DNA of 64,000 nt from Chloroflexota bacterium (lineage in GTDB: Bacteria; Chloroflexota; Anaerolineae; Caldilineales; Caldilineaceae), in assembly GCA_018969295.1 (NCBI GenBank), contig JAGWYN010000013.1, positions 45,782-109,781 of the forward strand, read 5' to 3'. Positions within the stretch are counted from its first letter, which is position 1, and every line of letters starts with the position of its first letter. Shown here in pieces: positions 7,269-15,768 of this stretch. The translations under genes and the position numbers were made by a program. The notes below the pieces were generated by a model. It made no database searches, was not told where the DNA came from, and saw nothing but the letters and a program-made list of their open reading frames with translations.

Positions 7269-10200
7269 TCAGTCGATCACAACAGGTAGATACAAGTTTG
7301 CCGTCGGGATTTCAGCCGGCAGTGGCACTGTCGGCAGCGCCTGCTGTTCAAAAGGCGCGCTGTTCCTGCTCAACACAGGGGCTTCCAGAAGCTCTTTTGC
7401 AGGGTTTGTGGCGTCCGAATTCTGAGCGCCGCTGCGTGCAGAATTTGGGTTCACCTCGATCGTGAGCTGATACTCGGCAGCACTGTATCCGTAGACCTCG
7501 ATCTGGTATTCTCCATTGCTCTCGGCTGTAAATGTGAGCGCATCTACAGCTGCATTGGCCAGGTTGCTGACATAAGGAGATGCATTCGAATTCGGCGGCC
7601 AGATGTAGAGGTCAGGGTCGCCGTGAATGGGCACTACCGTGACGGCCATTGCTGTGCCTGCTTTCACTGTGTAGCGATAACTGCGGGCCAGGTGACGCCC
7701 AATACGGTCTGTGGGCGGGACATAATTGATGGTGGCCTGGTAGGGGAAGTTCGCAATATTCCCGCTGCGATCTGCGACCCAGGCATGCAGGTACTTGATC
7801 CCTGGGGAGGGCAGCAAGTCCCAGGAATAGCCTGTATGCGAAGTGCCATAGTCGAGCCAGCCAGAGTTGTAGCCAGGCACCCATTGGTTGGCAGCCTGGC
7901 TGAACTCAAATTCCTGGTAGAGCACTGTATGCAACCCGCTGCCAGGGGACGGATCGGAGGCCTCCAAATCCAGACGGATACGCTGATTGGGTGTGCTCTC
8001 TGCACCCCCATCGAGGGCAAAACGGTCTATGTGCGGGGGGCTCAGGTCAGCCGTTGGCGGCAGCACAGTCAGCGTGCGGCTGACTACATTGTTGCCTTTG
8101 GGTTCTTGAATGAGATTGTCCGGGTCAATGACGGCATACAAGGTGTAGGTGCCTGGTGTTGCAGGTGTCCAATCAACAGGCAGCGTGTTCATAGAGGTGT
8201 TCGGTGCCAGCAGTGCGATCGAACTGCTCCCGATGTTTTCGCTACGGGGCTCGGCACCAGAGGAACCGGCCCAAAACTGGACATTGACCCCATTCAGAGG
8301 ATTTTGTCCTGCCAACCGTGTCACTGTCAGATAGACTTTGTGGGTGCCAGCGGCACGTGGCGATCCTGGAGCAGTCCAAAGTTGGCTGTTGGTAGCATAC
8401 AGATCGTCGGCAGTCTCCCGATCCAGCACAGTGAAAGCCCCCAGCGCTGTTGCAGCGTCGCCGCCAGGATTCAAGATGGTGACACTCTGCGCGCCAACAG
8501 GGAGTGTATCTGGCACTGTCACACGCAGGTAGGTGTCGCTGATGCGTACAACAGGCAGCGATGTAGCGGCGATTTGCACACTGGCGCCTTCTGCAAAGTT
8601 GGCCCCATAGAGATGAAGTGTTGTTTCAAATCCTGCCAGCCCCTGCGCTGGTTGCACGTTGTAGATTGCAACCCCGTTGCCTGTGACCGTAAATGCCCGC
8701 TCTAATACGACAGCAGTACCTTCAGTCGGTGTGACAGTCAGGTCATACGTGCCTCTGGCCAGTCCTGACGGCACGACAGCAGCAAGTTGCTGGCCGTTGA
8801 TCCGACGGACGTCGGCTAAGGCAAAGACGCCAAGGTGAAGGAGAGGAATCTCTTGAAAACCGTTGCCTGTCACAACAATGTTTGTGGTTGTGGCATTGTT
8901 GCCTTCGTTTGGCGAGATCGCAAAGACCTGCAAAGAATTGCCTGGGATTCCAGCGGTGCTCGTAGGAACCGGCGTGGCTGTGTCGGTAGGAACCGGCGTG
9001 GCTGTGTCGGTAGGAACCGGCGTGGCTGTGTCGGTAGGAACCGGCGTGGCCGTGTCGGTAGGAACCGGCGTGGCCGTGTCGGTGGGAACCGGCGTGGCCG
9101 TGTCGGTAGGAACCGGCGTGGCCGTGCTCGTGGGGGCCGGCGTGGCCGTGTCGGTAGGAACCGGCGTGGCCGTGCTCGTGGGGGCCGGAATATGTTCACA
9201 GCCTGGCCACCAGCAAGGGTTTTCTTCGATAAAACGAAAGAGGGCTTGTTGCTTGTATGCCTGGCTGTCGGGCTGTAGGATCGATTCTTTGGCACCCCAG
9301 GAACCAAACTGGCCGCTGGGCAGGCTGACAGCAGTGTAGTGGACAAACAGGCTTCCGCCCAGCCGTCGCCACTCGTTGAGATACTCGGTGTAAAGTTCCC
9401 CCATGCGCGGGTCGCGGTTGGCTGCGATAAAGAGGTTTTGTACGGCGCGGAAGGGGGGGCAGTCGGAGCTGTTGTTCCAATCGTTGCATGACGTGCCCAG
9501 ATTGGAAAGAGGCGTCAGATGTTGGCCACCTTCGTAGCTGATCAACTGCAGCCCAAACCGGTCGGCCACGGCTTTGTTCTGGCGGATCACATCGACAGCG
9601 GCGGCGATGGCGCCTGCGTCGGCAAAACCCTCTGCCCACAACAGCTCTCCGGTGCGTAGTTCGTGGAAAAGGGAGTTCAGCCCACCGTCGGGCTCCTGTG
9701 TCCATGCCAGGAGTTGCTCATGGTAGCCGCCGTCCGTGTTGCGGTTGTCGTTGATGTAGCCGCCGAAGTAGGGCGCGCTGGCCACGGCATACATTTGCCC
9801 AGCACAATTGTTTCCTCCATTTTCGGCGGCATAGAGCGGGCAGGCCAGTGCTTCGCTGGCAGGAAATTCCCAGGGGCCGCCGGGCATCACGCAACGGATC
9901 CGTTCGGCGTCGGTGCCCCAGGCAGCTTTCCAGAGGGCACAGATCTGGGCGCTGCGCATGCCGACCCAGTTCATCCGTTTGGTGTAGCCGGAGACAAGGT
10001 TTCCGTGTTCGTCTACAGCGTCAGGCCAGCGTGCTTCTGCCCAAGCTTCGATCTGGTTGCCGTAGAGGCTGTAGGGGTATGCCCCATTCCAGACTTCGTT
10101 GGAGTATTCCAGGTAGAGGGTCAGGGTCGGATCCAGCAACTCGTGGGCCAGTTCAGCAAAGTTGCGCACATAGGTGTCGTCGGCCCAGTAGAAGAGATTG

Positions 10201-11135
10201 ACCCAGGGGTCGGCCTGGAGAAGGTTGGACAGTTCAAACATCAGCTCAAGGGGTGGGCTTTGATCGCCCCAGCCGCTCCCCCAGATCGCATCGGTGAGCT
10301 GGCTGCGTTCGTCCCAGGTGTTGGGGGAGACATCGTCGACGATCCCCTGCCACTGCATAAAACGCAGGGTTCGGTACGGACGCAGCGCCTGGAGCATGAG
10401 CGGGTGAAAGCGGTAGGTCATGTAGACCTGTTCGAAGGGACGAAAGTTGCCGGCTGGGCAGCCGGTCGCGTTCTCGGCATACCTGAACGGATCGTCTCCG
10501 CAGATGCCGCCGGGCGGGATCAGACGCAGGTTGCGCAGATGGTTGGCTGGGTTGATATTGGAGATGCGGATTCGCAGCAGTGTGGCCTGGCTGGGGTCAA
10601 AGCGCAGCACATCGCGGCCAGGGCTGCGGCTGACTTCGGTGACAAAGGGAGAAAAGTCGTATTGGACGGTGGCTTCACCTTCGTAGAGGACAGTCCACTC
10701 GCCGCCGGGGAGGTGTTCGGCCACACCGTTGAAATAGGCCAGCGCCACATGGGTAAATTGGCGATTCGGGTTGTTGCCAAAAGAGAGGATCCAGCCATTG
10801 GCGTCGAAGACGAGTTGGTCTTGTTCGTGGGTGTTCCAGATGTAGTTGCAGGGTTCGTCGCACTGGGTCAGCCAGTTTTCGGCCAGTGGGGCCTGATTGA
10901 TCGTCCACAGCATTTCGCTTTGGGTCAATTTGGGCAGGTTGGTGCCGATGGGTGACCGATCGGTCGCCGTTCCCGTTGTTGTGTGCGGCGAACTGGCAGG
11001 AGAGCTCTCTGTGGCATTGCGCGCGGCCAGCGCCGGCGCAACGAGTATGCTCAACAGACAGAGTACTCCCACAATCAATCGCCTGATCTGCCGGTCGAGC
11101 GTAGATGCGTCAACAACCTTGCCAATCATCTGCAC
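7269..11135 (-). CDS. Large secreted glycosidase-like protein with TIG, CARDB and PPC-like domains
   Basis: 1288 residues. A hydrophobic signal segment (about 18-37, ending APALA) directs export. Residues about 65-640 form a catalytic-looking module with features of clan GH-A TIM barrels: YLEYSNEVWNG places an Asn-Glu pair like the acid/base, and LISYEGGQHL offers a Glu like the nucleophile, about 200 residues apart. A Pro/Thr linker of octapeptide repeats (PTDTATPV type, about 650-730) joins it to two IPT/TIG-like Ig domains, a CARDB-like Ig domain (DLYATNSQLW to RTLTVLPP) and a C-terminal PPC-like beta domain (SYRYTVKAGTAMAV to YQLTIEVNP). Extracellular polysaccharide degradation or binding is likely; the substrate is unknown. 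The longest frame starts with GTG 11135; ATG 11129 is equally possible. Confidence 0.8.
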   Translation of the reverse strand: MQMIGKVVDASTLDRQIRRLIVGVLCLLSILVAPALAARNATESSPASSPHTTTGTATDRSPIGTNLPKLTQSEMLWTINQAPLAENWLTQCDEPCNYIWNTHEQDQLVFDANGWILSFGNNPNRQFTHVALAYFNGVAEHLPGGEWTVLYEGEATVQYDFSPFVTEVSRSPGRDVLRFDPSQATLLRIRISNINPANHLRNLRLIPPGGICGDDPFRYAENATGCPAGNFRPFEQVYMTYRFHPLMLQALRPYRTLRFMQWQGIVDDVSPNTWDERSQLTDAIWGSGWGDQSPPLELMFELSNLLQADPWVNLFYWADDTYVRNFAELAHELLDPTLTLYLEYSNEVWNGAYPYSLYGNQIEAWAEARWPDAVDEHGNLVSGYTKRMNWVGMRSAQICALWKAAWGTDAERIRCVMPGGPWEFPASEALACPLYAAENGGNNCAGQMYAVASAPYFGGYINDNRNTDGGYHEQLLAWTQEPDGGLNSLFHELRTGELLWAEGFADAGAIAAAVDVIRQNKAVADRFGLQLISYEGGQHLTPLSNLGTSCNDWNNSSDCPPFRAVQNLFIAANRDPRMGELYTEYLNEWRRLGGSLFVHYTAVSLPSGQFGSWGAKESILQPDSQAYKQQALFRFIEENPCWWPGCEHIPAPTSTATPVPTDTATPAPTSTATPVPTDTATPVPTDTATPVPTDTATPVPTDTATPVPTDTATPVPTDTATPVPTSTAGIPGNSLQVFAISPNEGNNATTTNIVVTGNGFQEIPLLHLGVFALADVRRINGQQLAAVVPSGLARGTYDLTVTPTEGTAVVLERAFTVTGNGVAIYNVQPAQGLAGFETTLHLYGANFAEGASVQIAATSLPVVRISDTYLRVTVPDTLPVGAQSVTILNPGGDAATALGAFTVLDRETADDLYATNSQLWTAPGSPRAAGTHKVYLTVTRLAGQNPLNGVNVQFWAGSSGAEPRSENIGSSSIALLAPNTSMNTLPVDWTPATPGTYTLYAVIDPDNLIQEPKGNNVVSRTLTVLPPTADLSPPHIDRFALDGGAESTPNQRIRLDLEASDPSPGSGLHTVLYQEFEFSQAANQWVPGYNSGWLDYGTSHTGYSWDLLPSPGIKYLHAWVADRSGNIANFPYQATINYVPPTDRIGRHLARSYRYTVKAGTAMAVTVVPIHGDPDLYIWPPNSNASPYVSNLANAAVDALTFTAESNGEYQIEVYGYSAAEYQLTIEVNPNSARSGAQNSDATNPAKELLEAPVLSRNSAPFEQQALPTVPLPAEIPTANLYLPVVID
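8955..9188. repeat. 24-bp tandem repeat encoding the PTDTATPV linker
   Basis: About ten head-to-tail 24-bp units (consensus on the plus strand GTAGGAACCGGCGTGG, then CTGTGTCG or CCGTGTCG) lie inside the secreted glycosidase-like gene. They translate on the minus strand to PTDTATPV or PTSTATPV octapeptides. Units differ by a few synonymous C/T and A/G changes, so the array has been maintained in frame. Array length is likely variable between strains by slippage or recombination. Confidence 0.95.
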
Positions 11136-11541
11136 GGCAATCTGAGCCGAAAGCCCGAACTGGGACCGGATCGCCTGACAACAGAAGCGATGCAGGTCGT
11201 ATTGACGAAAGGTGTATCTCTCCCGGCTCCGGCCACTGACAAATTGGCCGGCTGCGTTCGCCTGTTCATCCTACGGTGCAGCGTGTCAGCCTGGCGGGCA
11301 GGAGTTTGACTTGTGCAATCTGTTTCATGGCGCCTAGTATGGCACAGGTGCGCGAAAATTTCAAGCAATGTGACAATGTCTTGGGGGAGGGGAAGATTCA
11401 AAAGTTCTGGTGAATTTTTTCAGTAGCCTACTGATTGCGTGGCCTGCCAGGACGTGGTACAACAGAGAGGCGCAGGAACAACCCGGTTGCCTGTCTCTGT
11501 CCTGCCTGCTCCGCAGTTCGTTCATGTCCCGTGAGGTCCAC
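11136..11541. promoter_or_regulatory. Divergent intergenic region, secreted glycosidase / P-loop-Csx3 gene
   Basis: 406 bp without a convincing gene. A plus-strand promoter candidate for the Csx3 fusion gene is TTGCGT (11435-11440), 17 bp, TACAAC (11458-11463); if used, it rules out the longer frame starting at 11410. A weak minus-strand candidate for the secreted protein gene is TTGTCA (11237-11242), 18 bp, GATACA (11213-11218). No inverted repeat that would mark a clear operator was found. Confidence 0.4.
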
Positions 11542-12693
11542 ATGCGTCACGAATTTTCAGCTGTTTTGGTCGGTGGTCCCCCACACAGTGGGAAATCTGT
11601 CCTCACCTACAGCCTGACCCAGGCGTTGCGCCGGCGGCAGGTGAGCCACTATGTCCTGCGTGCCTGCCCGGACGGCGAAGGTGACTGGAGCATGGAATCG
11701 CCTCCCGACACGGTCCGTCTGCTGCGCAACAAAGGGCTGTTTACCGATCAGTGGGTCGACCAGATCTGCCGAGACTTGCAGCAGCGGCATCTACCGCTGC
11801 TGGTGGATGTCGGCGGGCGTCCGACAGCCAACCAGCAGCAAATTTTTGGCTGCTGCACCCATGCCGTGTTGTTGGCCGCCGACCCCGCTGGGCTGCAGGA
11901 GTGGCGGGATATGATGAAAGAGCAGGGTGTGGCTGTCGTTGCAGAGCTGATTTCAACCCTGGAGGGGACAGAGGCTGTTGAGGGCCAAGGAGCGGTGTTG
12001 CGCGGCCGGATTGCCGGGCTGCATCGTTCTTGCACAGTGCAGGGGGAGCTTTTCGACGCGCTGGTAGAACGCCTGGTTTCTCTGTTGCAAACCGATCAGG
12101 CCAAACTGAGCGAGACGCATCTGCGCATGGCGCCCACCGAACTGGCTGTCGATCTGGAGCGATTGGGGCGCACACTCAATCTGCTCGATGCCGGGTCGCA
12201 CCCGTGGCACCCTGCCGCCCTGCCTGCTTTGCTGGAATACCTGCCCGCCCACGAACCGCTGGCAGTCTACGGGCGTGGGCCTGGCTGGCTCTATGCTGCC
12301 CTGTCCGCCTACACCTGGCCAGCGCCTTTCTGGCAGTTTGATCCCCGTCTGGGCTGGGTGGCGCCGGCCACGCTGCACCGGTTGAAGACGGGCCCCTCCC
12401 CGATCGTCTGGCGCGTGGCTGGGGGGGCTGTTCCGATCCTGGAGGCTGTCCTGAACACGGCGTATGTGGACTATACCGAGTTGGAAGGGACGGGCGTGCC
12501 TGAGATCGATGTCAGCGGAGGGCTGGTGTTCAGAGGCAAGCTGCCCCATTGGGTGCTGACCGGGTTGGTGCGCACCTATGCAGATGCGCCGTGGATTGCA
12601 GCCTATCAACCGCAAAAGGAGAATGGCTTTGTGGTTGTGGTGCAGGGGGGGGGCCATCGAGTCGGGGACATTCTCGACCTCAAAGGGGTCTGA
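11542..12693 (+). CDS. P-loop NTPase-like protein with two tandem Csx3-like domains
   Basis: 383 residues. The N-terminal part (about 1-190) opens with VLVGGPPHSGKSVLTYSL, a Walker A loop, and continues with LRACPDGEG and LPLLVDVGGRPT, as in the P-loop domain fused to Csx3 in CRISPR-associated proteins. Two Csx3-like units follow. Unit 1 (about 235-285) has VYGRGPGWLYAALSAY and FDPRLGWVAP. Unit 2 (about 320-380) has GGLVFRGKLPHWVLTGL, then a P-x-x-AAY segment and HRVGDILDL. Csx3 family enzymes are cyclic tetra-adenylate ring nucleases; the catalytic histidines I recall for them are not evident in either unit, and unit 2 lacks the DPRLG Asp. ATG 11542 follows GAGGT; ATG 11524 is an alternative. 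The 3' end overlaps the convergent gene by 14 bp. Confidence 0.75.
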   Translation: MRHEFSAVLVGGPPHSGKSVLTYSLTQALRRRQVSHYVLRACPDGEGDWSMESPPDTVRLLRNKGLFTDQWVDQICRDLQQRHLPLLVDVGGRPTANQQQIFGCCTHAVLLAADPAGLQEWRDMMKEQGVAVVAELISTLEGTEAVEGQGAVLRGRIAGLHRSCTVQGELFDALVERLVSLLQTDQAKLSETHLRMAPTELAVDLERLGRTLNLLDAGSHPWHPAALPALLEYLPAHEPLAVYGRGPGWLYAALSAYTWPAPFWQFDPRLGWVAPATLHRLKTGPSPIVWRVAGGAVPILEAVLNTAYVDYTELEGTGVPEIDVSGGLVFRGKLPHWVLTGLVRTYADAPWIAAYQPQKENGFVVVVQGGGHRVGDILDLKGV

Positions 12694-13870
12694 GACGATC
12701 GGTGGGCGTGCGATAGAGCAGCTGGCCGCCAACTCGAATCTCGACATCTACCAGAAAAGGCTGCAGACCCGCATGATTCACCCGCATGCCCAGCCCGGGG
12801 GCTGCGGGCGCGTGGACAAAGCCGTCTGGGTCGAGCCCGATCGAGTTTTCGGTGACAGCGACGGCCAGCGGCTGGAGTTCGACCGGGTACTCACAAAGAA
12901 GATCCTGTTCCAGACCGGCGTAGGGCTGCAGTGAAGCGCTGAGTGCAAGGTGGGAGGTGAAGGTGTGGTTGACATAGGTGACACCGCGCGCCTGCGCATA
13001 GGCGGCCACCTGTCTGGCCACACTGATTCCGCCGATCCGCCCGGCGTCGATCTGCACGTAGCCGATGTCGGCGTAGTCGATCAGATGTTGGGCCATGTAG
13101 AAGGAGTGCGTGCCTTCCCCGGCTGCCAGCTTGAGAGGGCCGCTCCGCTGGGCCAGCGCGCGGTAGGCTGTGAGCGCGCCAGAATCAAAGGGCTCTTCCA
13201 GCCAGGTGGCGCGGCAGGCGTGCAGCGCTGGCAGACGCAGCGCTGCTTTTTCGACATCGTCGTGCCAGACCGTGCCTGTGTCGATCAACAAGATTCCGTC
13301 CGGCCCCAGCCCTTCTCGGGCCGCTACAAAATGGTCGGCATCCTCGGCAACAGCGCCCAGCCCGATGGGGCCCCACCCGAATTTGGCTGCCCGATACCCA
13401 GCCCGCCGCGCTGCCTGCCCTTTGGCCAATGTGGCCTGTGGGCTTTCCCCAAAGAGCATCGACGCATAGGGCAGTTTGGGGAAGGGGTGTGGGTAGCCCA
13501 GCAATTTCCAGACAGGTTCGTTCAGCCGCTTGCCCAACAGATCCCAGAGTGCAATATCGATGCCGGAGAGCATGTGAGCGCTTTGCAGCAGATCCAGGCT
13601 GTTGGCACGGACCAGGTTGCCGATGCGATAGATGTCGTCGATGTCCTGAAGCGTTTGTCCGAGCACGGAGGCGGCGAGCGGTTTGCAGGCACTGTGCGAC
13701 ATCGGTGTGACAAAGCTGGCGATCGATGGCAGCGGCGACGCCTCACACTCTCCCCACCCTTCCTCGCCCCCAGCCTGAACGCGCACCAGCAGCGCATCCT
13801 GGCTGCCGTCCCCGATATCCAGCACCTCGGGCATGGCCAAATAGAAAAGATCCACCGCTTCGATCTTCAT
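12680..13870 (-). CDS. Mandelate racemase/muconate lactonizing enzyme family protein
   Basis: 396-residue enolase-superfamily enzyme. After the N-terminal capping domain, the barrel shows a Lys-containing strand (YRAAKFGWGP), then metal ligands in LLIDTGTVW (Asp), WLEEPFD (Glu) and LAAGEGTHS (Glu), and a histidine-bearing strand VNHTFTSHLALSAS. The family abstracts the proton alpha to a carboxylate, commonly dehydrating sugar acids or racemising; the exact substrate is undefined. ATG 13870 has GGAGGAG in front. It is single and divergent from the aldo/keto reductase gene. Confidence 0.87.
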   Translation of the reverse strand: MKIEAVDLFYLAMPEVLDIGDGSQDALLVRVQAGGEEGWGECEASPLPSIASFVTPMSHSACKPLAASVLGQTLQDIDDIYRIGNLVRANSLDLLQSAHMLSGIDIALWDLLGKRLNEPVWKLLGYPHPFPKLPYASMLFGESPQATLAKGQAARRAGYRAAKFGWGPIGLGAVAEDADHFVAAREGLGPDGILLIDTGTVWHDDVEKAALRLPALHACRATWLEEPFDSGALTAYRALAQRSGPLKLAAGEGTHSFYMAQHLIDYADIGYVQIDAGRIGGISVARQVAAYAQARGVTYVNHTFTSHLALSASLQPYAGLEQDLLCEYPVELQPLAVAVTENSIGLDPDGFVHAPAAPGLGMRVNHAGLQPFLVDVEIRVGGQLLYRTPTDRLRPL

Positions 13871-14015
13871 CGACTCCTCCGGCAACTGACCCCTGCCTTC
13901 AGGCGTGGGGGTGTCGATACAGGGCCTTCGTTCACAACGACCTCACAACCGCAATGGTATCACAGACCCAGAATTTTCTCCGCAGACGATGCTGCCGGGC
14001 ACAGCGAAACCGGTT

Positions 14016-14044
14016 TTGAAAGCAGTGTAAAGAGCAGGTATACT
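14016..14044 (+). promoter_or_regulatory. Sigma-70-like promoter of the aldo/keto reductase gene
   Basis: TTGAAA (14016-14021), 17-bp spacer, TATACT (14039-14044), about 105 bp upstream of the ATG at 14149. The rest of the 278-bp divergent gap (13871-14148) shows no gene. Confidence 0.6.
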
Positions 14045-14148
14045 GTGGTTGTAGGGAGTGTACGTCGTAAAAATCCACAGCCTGTCCAGAAAGTGTTTGT
14101 TTTGCAGCCCACTGTGCCTTGCGGCCATGCAGAGGAGAGAAAATCAAG

Positions 14149-15021
14149 ATGAAAGTTGTCAGACCCATTGAGAAGCGTCCCTTTGGGCGGACCGGACACA
14201 TGAGCACCGTCACGCTGTTTGGTGCAGCGGCGTTTGGCACGGTCTCGCAGGCCGATGCTGACCGCACGCTCGATCTGTTGTTGGCATATGGCGTCAACCA
14301 TATCGATACCGCTGCTTCCTACGGCGAGTCTGAACTGCGGATCGGGCCCTGGATGGCGCGCCATCGCAAGGAGTTTTTTCTGGCGACCAAGACGGGCCAG
14401 CGCAGCTATGCCGCAGCGCGCGAAGAGATCCACCGCTCTCTTGACCGTCTGCGGGTCGATTCGTTTGACCTGATCCAGCTGCACGCGTTGGTGCATCCGG
14501 ACGAATGGGAGAGTGCGATGGGCCCAGGGGGGGCGCTGGAGGCCTGTGTGGAAGCGCGCGAGCAGGGGTTGGTGCGTTTCATCGGTGTGACCGGCCACGG
14601 CCGCACGATCGCGGCCATGCACCGGCGCAGCCTGGCCCGTTTCGATTTTGACTCGGTTTTGTTGCCCTATTCGTACACGTTGATGCAGGATGAAGTCTAC
14701 GAGCACGATTTTGAGCAACTCTACAAGAGCTGCCAGGAGCGCAACGTGGCGCTGCAGACGATCAAGTCGATCACGCGTGGCCCGTGGGCGACCACCCCCC
14801 GCACAAGCGCCACCTGGTATCAGCCGCTGGAAGAGCAGGCGGACATCGACCTGGCCGTCCATTGGGTGATCGGGCGACCGGGTCTCTTCCTGAACACCGT
14901 CGGCGACATCCAACTGCTGCCCAAGGTGCTGGATGCCGCCAGCCGTTTTGAATCCCGCCCGTCCGATGCTGCGCTGCAGCAGCTGATGCAGGCCCGGCAG
15001 ATGACACCGCTGTTTGTCTAG
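14149..15021 (+). CDS. Aldo/keto reductase
   Basis: 290-residue NAD(P)H-dependent oxidoreductase of the aldo/keto reductase superfamily. Visible elements are the barrel start FGAAAFGTVSQ, HIDTAASYGES (catalytic Asp and Tyr), FFLATKTGQRS (catalytic Lys), LIQLHAL (catalytic His) and RFIGVTGHG. All four tetrad residues are present. The end is shorter than in classic members and the C-terminal cofactor-binding loop is not obvious, as in many bacterial paralogues. ATG 14149 has AGGAGAG upstream. It follows its own promoter and converges on the universal stress protein gene. Substrate unknown. Confidence 0.9.
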   Translation: MKVVRPIEKRPFGRTGHMSTVTLFGAAAFGTVSQADADRTLDLLLAYGVNHIDTAASYGESELRIGPWMARHRKEFFLATKTGQRSYAAAREEIHRSLDRLRVDSFDLIQLHALVHPDEWESAMGPGGALEACVEAREQGLVRFIGVTGHGRTIAAMHRRSLARFDFDSVLLPYSYTLMQDEVYEHDFEQLYKSCQERNVALQTIKSITRGPWATTPRTSATWYQPLEEQADIDLAVHWVIGRPGLFLNTVGDIQLLPKVLDAASRFESRPSDAALQQLMQARQMTPLFV

Positions 15022-15078
15022 CCCTGGAGAACGGGCAGCTGCGCGGGAATGCAAGGCCCACGCAGCCGCCCGCCCGCC

Positions 15079-15594
15079 TCACGCGTCGGTTGGGTGGACT
15101 GTAAACAGCGGGATCCCGCTGTGTGCCGAGAGCGCCTGGGCGATGCTGCCGTGCAGCATTTTCTGCAAGCCAGTGCGGCAGTGGGTGGCCATCGCGATGG
15201 CGTCGACGCTGTCGTGGAGGGCGTAGCGCACAATCTCGTCGGCACATTCTCCAAGACGCACCTCGACAGTCACCGTGTAGCCAGCTTCTTTGAGCTGGTG
15301 CACGTCTCCTACCAGGGTGCTGCGCAGCAGAGACTCGCTGCTTTCCCACTCCTGGCTGGCGTAGATGGGGTGGAGGGCCAACGTTGCCTCCTGGCTGGAG
15401 GCATAGGCAGTCACCGTCACATCCAGACTGACCGGGCGGGGCACTCCTGCGACCGTCCCGGCTACAGGTCGCTCGCCGACACGCAACAGCACCAGCTCTG
15501 CCTGTTCTGGCGGGAAGAATTTGAGCAAATACGGATAGATCTGGCGGCAGAATGCGGACCCATCATGGGGCACCAAAATTCGTAGTTTTTTCAT
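15079..15594 (-). CDS. Universal stress protein (UspA domain)
   Basis: 171-residue cytoplasmic UspA-fold protein. The N-terminal strand KLRILVPHDGSAF is typical, and the C-terminal ATHCRTGLQKMLHGSIAQAL is the nucleotide-binding G-x2-G-x9-G-[ST] region in modified form (the first Gly is replaced), so ATP binding is uncertain. ATG 15594 has AGGAGAG upstream and begins at the conserved core, unlike a start at 15687. Single gene, convergent with the reductase gene. Confidence 0.9.
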   Translation of the reverse strand: MKKLRILVPHDGSAFCRQIYPYLLKFFPPEQAELVLLRVGERPVAGTVAGVPRPVSLDVTVTAYASSQEATLALHPIYASQEWESSESLLRSTLVGDVHQLKEAGYTVTVEVRLGECADEIVRYALHDSVDAIAMATHCRTGLQKMLHGSIAQALSAHSGIPLFTVHPTDA

Positions 15595-15768
15595 GGCAAC
15601 TCTCCTTTGACCAGCCACCCAGCCCCGACCGACAGCCCCGACCGACAGCCCCGAGAACGGCTGCACGCTGAGCAGTGCCTGGGCCAATACACAGCCTTCC
15701 TGAGGCCATCTCTTCTTTTAGTATAGCACAGCCGGGCCGACAGGGCATCCCCCCCCAGGAGGGGGGGA
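15595..15768. promoter_or_regulatory. Intergenic region upstream of the universal stress protein gene
   Basis: A minus-strand TATACT (near 15721-15726) is a plausible -10 box for the stress protein gene; no good -35 is seen. A 13-bp direct repeat AGCCCCGACCGAC occurs at 15621-15633 and 15634-15646 with a partial third copy. A G/C hairpin (six C facing six G, about 15749-15766) lies just past the stop codon of the cold-shock gene but lacks a T-run. Confidence 0.4.

Noticed and set aside
8955..9188. Possible CRISPR array from regularly repeated 24-bp units
   Set aside because: Units are directly adjacent without spacers and encode an in-frame PTDTATPV linker in a clear gene.
8835..9278. Plus-strand frame rich in Arg/Gly (NRRGRVG repeats)
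   Set aside because: Alternative-frame reading of the 24-bp linker array of the secreted protein gene.
6289..12693. A type III CRISPR-Cas locus
   Set aside because: Only two accessory-type domains are present; there is no Cas10, Cas7/Cas5, Cas6, Cas1/Cas2 or repeat array in the window.
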